Positions 62,573 to 64,000 of a DNA stretch of 64,000 bases are shown here, piece after piece. A model generated the notes under the pieces. That model searched no databases. It saw nothing but the letters and a program-made list of their open reading frames with translations, and was not told the origin of the DNA. Position numbers and translations under genes: made by a program. The stretch is taken from the NCBI RefSeq assembly GCF_018139145.2, contig NC_059478.1, positions 34,699,001 to 34,763,000 of the forward strand, in the 5' to 3' direction. The stretch is from Gymnogyps californianus. Lineage: Eukaryota > Chordata > Aves > Accipitriformes > Cathartidae. How positions within the stretch are numbered: the stretch's first letter is position 1; the number at the start of each line of letters is the position of its first letter.

Positions 62573-64000
62573 GTATATTTATGAATATAAAGATCTGGAA
62601 AGTGGATGTTGTAAAGACCAGGATACGCGTGTTTCTTGATCCTGCTGGCTGAAGCAATCACGCCACCCCTTGCCGACACTCGTACAAGTGGCTCTCCGGT
62701 GGTCCAGCATCTTCCTGGGGTGTGAGAAAGGATTTTGCTCCTGACTTCAAAAGCTCTATAGCTAAGCTGATGAATCAAGCAATATTATGTTGAGTTTTAT
62801 GCAGTAGTTCATTGTAGAGCAAACAGTATTTGGCTAAATGTTGGTGCTAATGATAGTGCTTCCTAGCAGAGCCTGAGTAAAGTACTGACAAGGTACATGC
62901 AGGTGGTGGTACTTGATAGTGCTTCAGCCTTTGTGGCCAAGTGTTGTTTACAACAGGCGCTAACAGCAGCACGTTGATGGTTATTCAAGGTTTTAAAGTC
63001 TCCTAAATTAATAAATGTTACCTCTTGATTGTTTCAGTTTTGTTTGTCACTTAAAGGTTTTCTTTTAATCCTGGTGCAGAGTATAGCTAAATCCAAATCT
63101 GCCAAATTCTTTTAAGTGGGCAAGCAATTATATTTCTTAGCGTAATTCAATGGATTTATTGTTTTGGTTGATACGAAGACTTGCTACTCCAATAATTGAA
63201 ATCAGTGTGTTTTCATTGTGTTCTGTTGCTAATAAAACAGTTGCAATTTAACATCTTGCTGGCTAAAAATAGCTAGACCTTGGGCCTAATTACAGAGTTT
63301 TCTTTTGGTTAAGATTGTGTGCGATGGAGGTTGAAAGGGTTTGTTTCCAAGGAAACAAATGCACTGCACTTGCCTTGCATCCAATGTTTCCTGTAAGAAA
63401 ATGCCATAACCAGGCTCGTGGGAGAGAAAAGTGTCGGGAGGTAACGGTGGCCTGCGCGGAGCCTTTTTCTAAAAACATCTGGGTTCGTGTTTTCCTGAAA
63501 CTGGGAGTGTATTTCTCAAATCGCTGTTTGGGTGCGTGAAAAAAGCGGTGTAGTGTCAGCATCCTAATTCTGGCGTCTCAGGCTTTGTCACCCCGGCTCA
63601 GCGGGGTTTCTTTTGTGCAGGTGTCATAAGTGCTCTTGAAAGAATATGCGGTGCTATAGGAGCATCCTTTACGGTTAAAATAATACGCTTGCTATTTTAT
63701 ATTACAGCTCTACTTTTACACGTAGCTTTTATTTTCCATATTAGATAAAGAAAGTCATCATATTTTGGGTAGACGTATTTTTGGCGGGTTTATGTGTCGC
63801 TACTCTCAGGTGTACAAAAGTCTGCCTTTAGCACGCGCGATGCGAAAAAGGGCTGAGGAGTGCGGAGGGGAGACGCTTCCTGATTTCTTGCCCTTTTCTC
63901 TGAAATTTGGTTTTGTCAGGGAAATGGGAGCAATAAAAAATGGTTTGAAAATCGTAGTAATGGGCAAACAAATTGGAAAGAGTCCAGATGCCAAAGTCCA
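62573..64000. other. Unique non-coding DNA to the window end
   Basis: No exon is recognisable. CpG frequency rises modestly at 63420-63610 and 63820-63880 (agcacgcgcgatgcgaaaaa). Whether this leads into a feature beyond the edge cannot be seen. Confidence 0.5.
63340..63359. promoter_or_regulatory. Inverted repeat with X-box-like core
   Basis: TTTGTTTCC and GGAAACAAA are perfect nine-base inverted arms separated by AA. The centre GTTTCCAAGGAAAC resembles a symmetric RFX X-box, and the outer parts resemble forkhead sites (TGTTT/AAACA). It lies in unique sequence just upstream of a moderately CpG-containing stretch (63410-63600). Confidence 0.35.

Noticed and set aside
1..64000. CRISPR arrays, tRNA/rRNA genes, operons, phage or plasmid features
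   Set aside because: No regularly spaced direct repeats, no A/B-box tRNA signatures and no prokaryotic gene organisation are visible; the window is vertebrate nuclear DNA.
1..64000. Endogenous retrovirus or LTR pair
   Set aside because: I saw no paired long direct repeats, primer-binding site or gag/pol-like frames.

Overview
The window reads as about 64 kb of non-coding avian nuclear DNA, from a long intron or an intergenic region. The evidence for a bird is a small set of CR1 LINE fragments with CR1-type 3' ends, against an otherwise repeat-poor, AT-rich background (roughly 40% GC by eye). I see no SINE families of the mammalian type, no bacterial-style gene packing, and no tRNA or rRNA gene. 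I could not recognise a single exon of a known protein. Open frames are short (the longest beginning with ATG is 167 codons), they overlap one another on opposite strands, and several lie inside repeats.

Layout. From 1 to 6.4 kb the sequence is unannotated AT-rich DNA with a perfect 38-bp tandem duplication (2257-2332) and two small CpG-dense pockets. From 6.39 to 7.23 kb lies a relatively young, 5'-truncated CR1 on the minus strand that still encodes the end of its reverse-transcriptase ORF, broken by two single-base deletions. From 7.2 to 22.8 kb there is unique sequence with short duplications, a 19-base G run (16779-16797) and a GC-rich, multi-frame-open patch (19.36-20.1 kb). From 22.8 to 23.27 kb is a very old plus-strand CR1. 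The 29.76-30.81 kb stretch is the most promoter-like part, with two CpG-dense segments, a G-quadruplex motif and a perfect CRE palindrome. From 34 to 38 kb come a compound TG/TA microsatellite, an ancient repeat fragment, a 12-bp minisatellite and a pair of RFX-like X-boxes. At 49.74-50.30 kb is an internally deleted plus-strand CR1, at 57.48-57.56 kb a MIR/L2-tail-like fossil, and at 62.32-62.57 kb a short minus-strand CR1 3' end.

No genes working together can be described. What the window supports is a record of CR1 insertions of at least two ages, small local duplications, and a few candidate regulatory patches. I found no evidence for a new biological system. The observation most worth following up is the CpG/CRE/G4 cluster near 30 kb.
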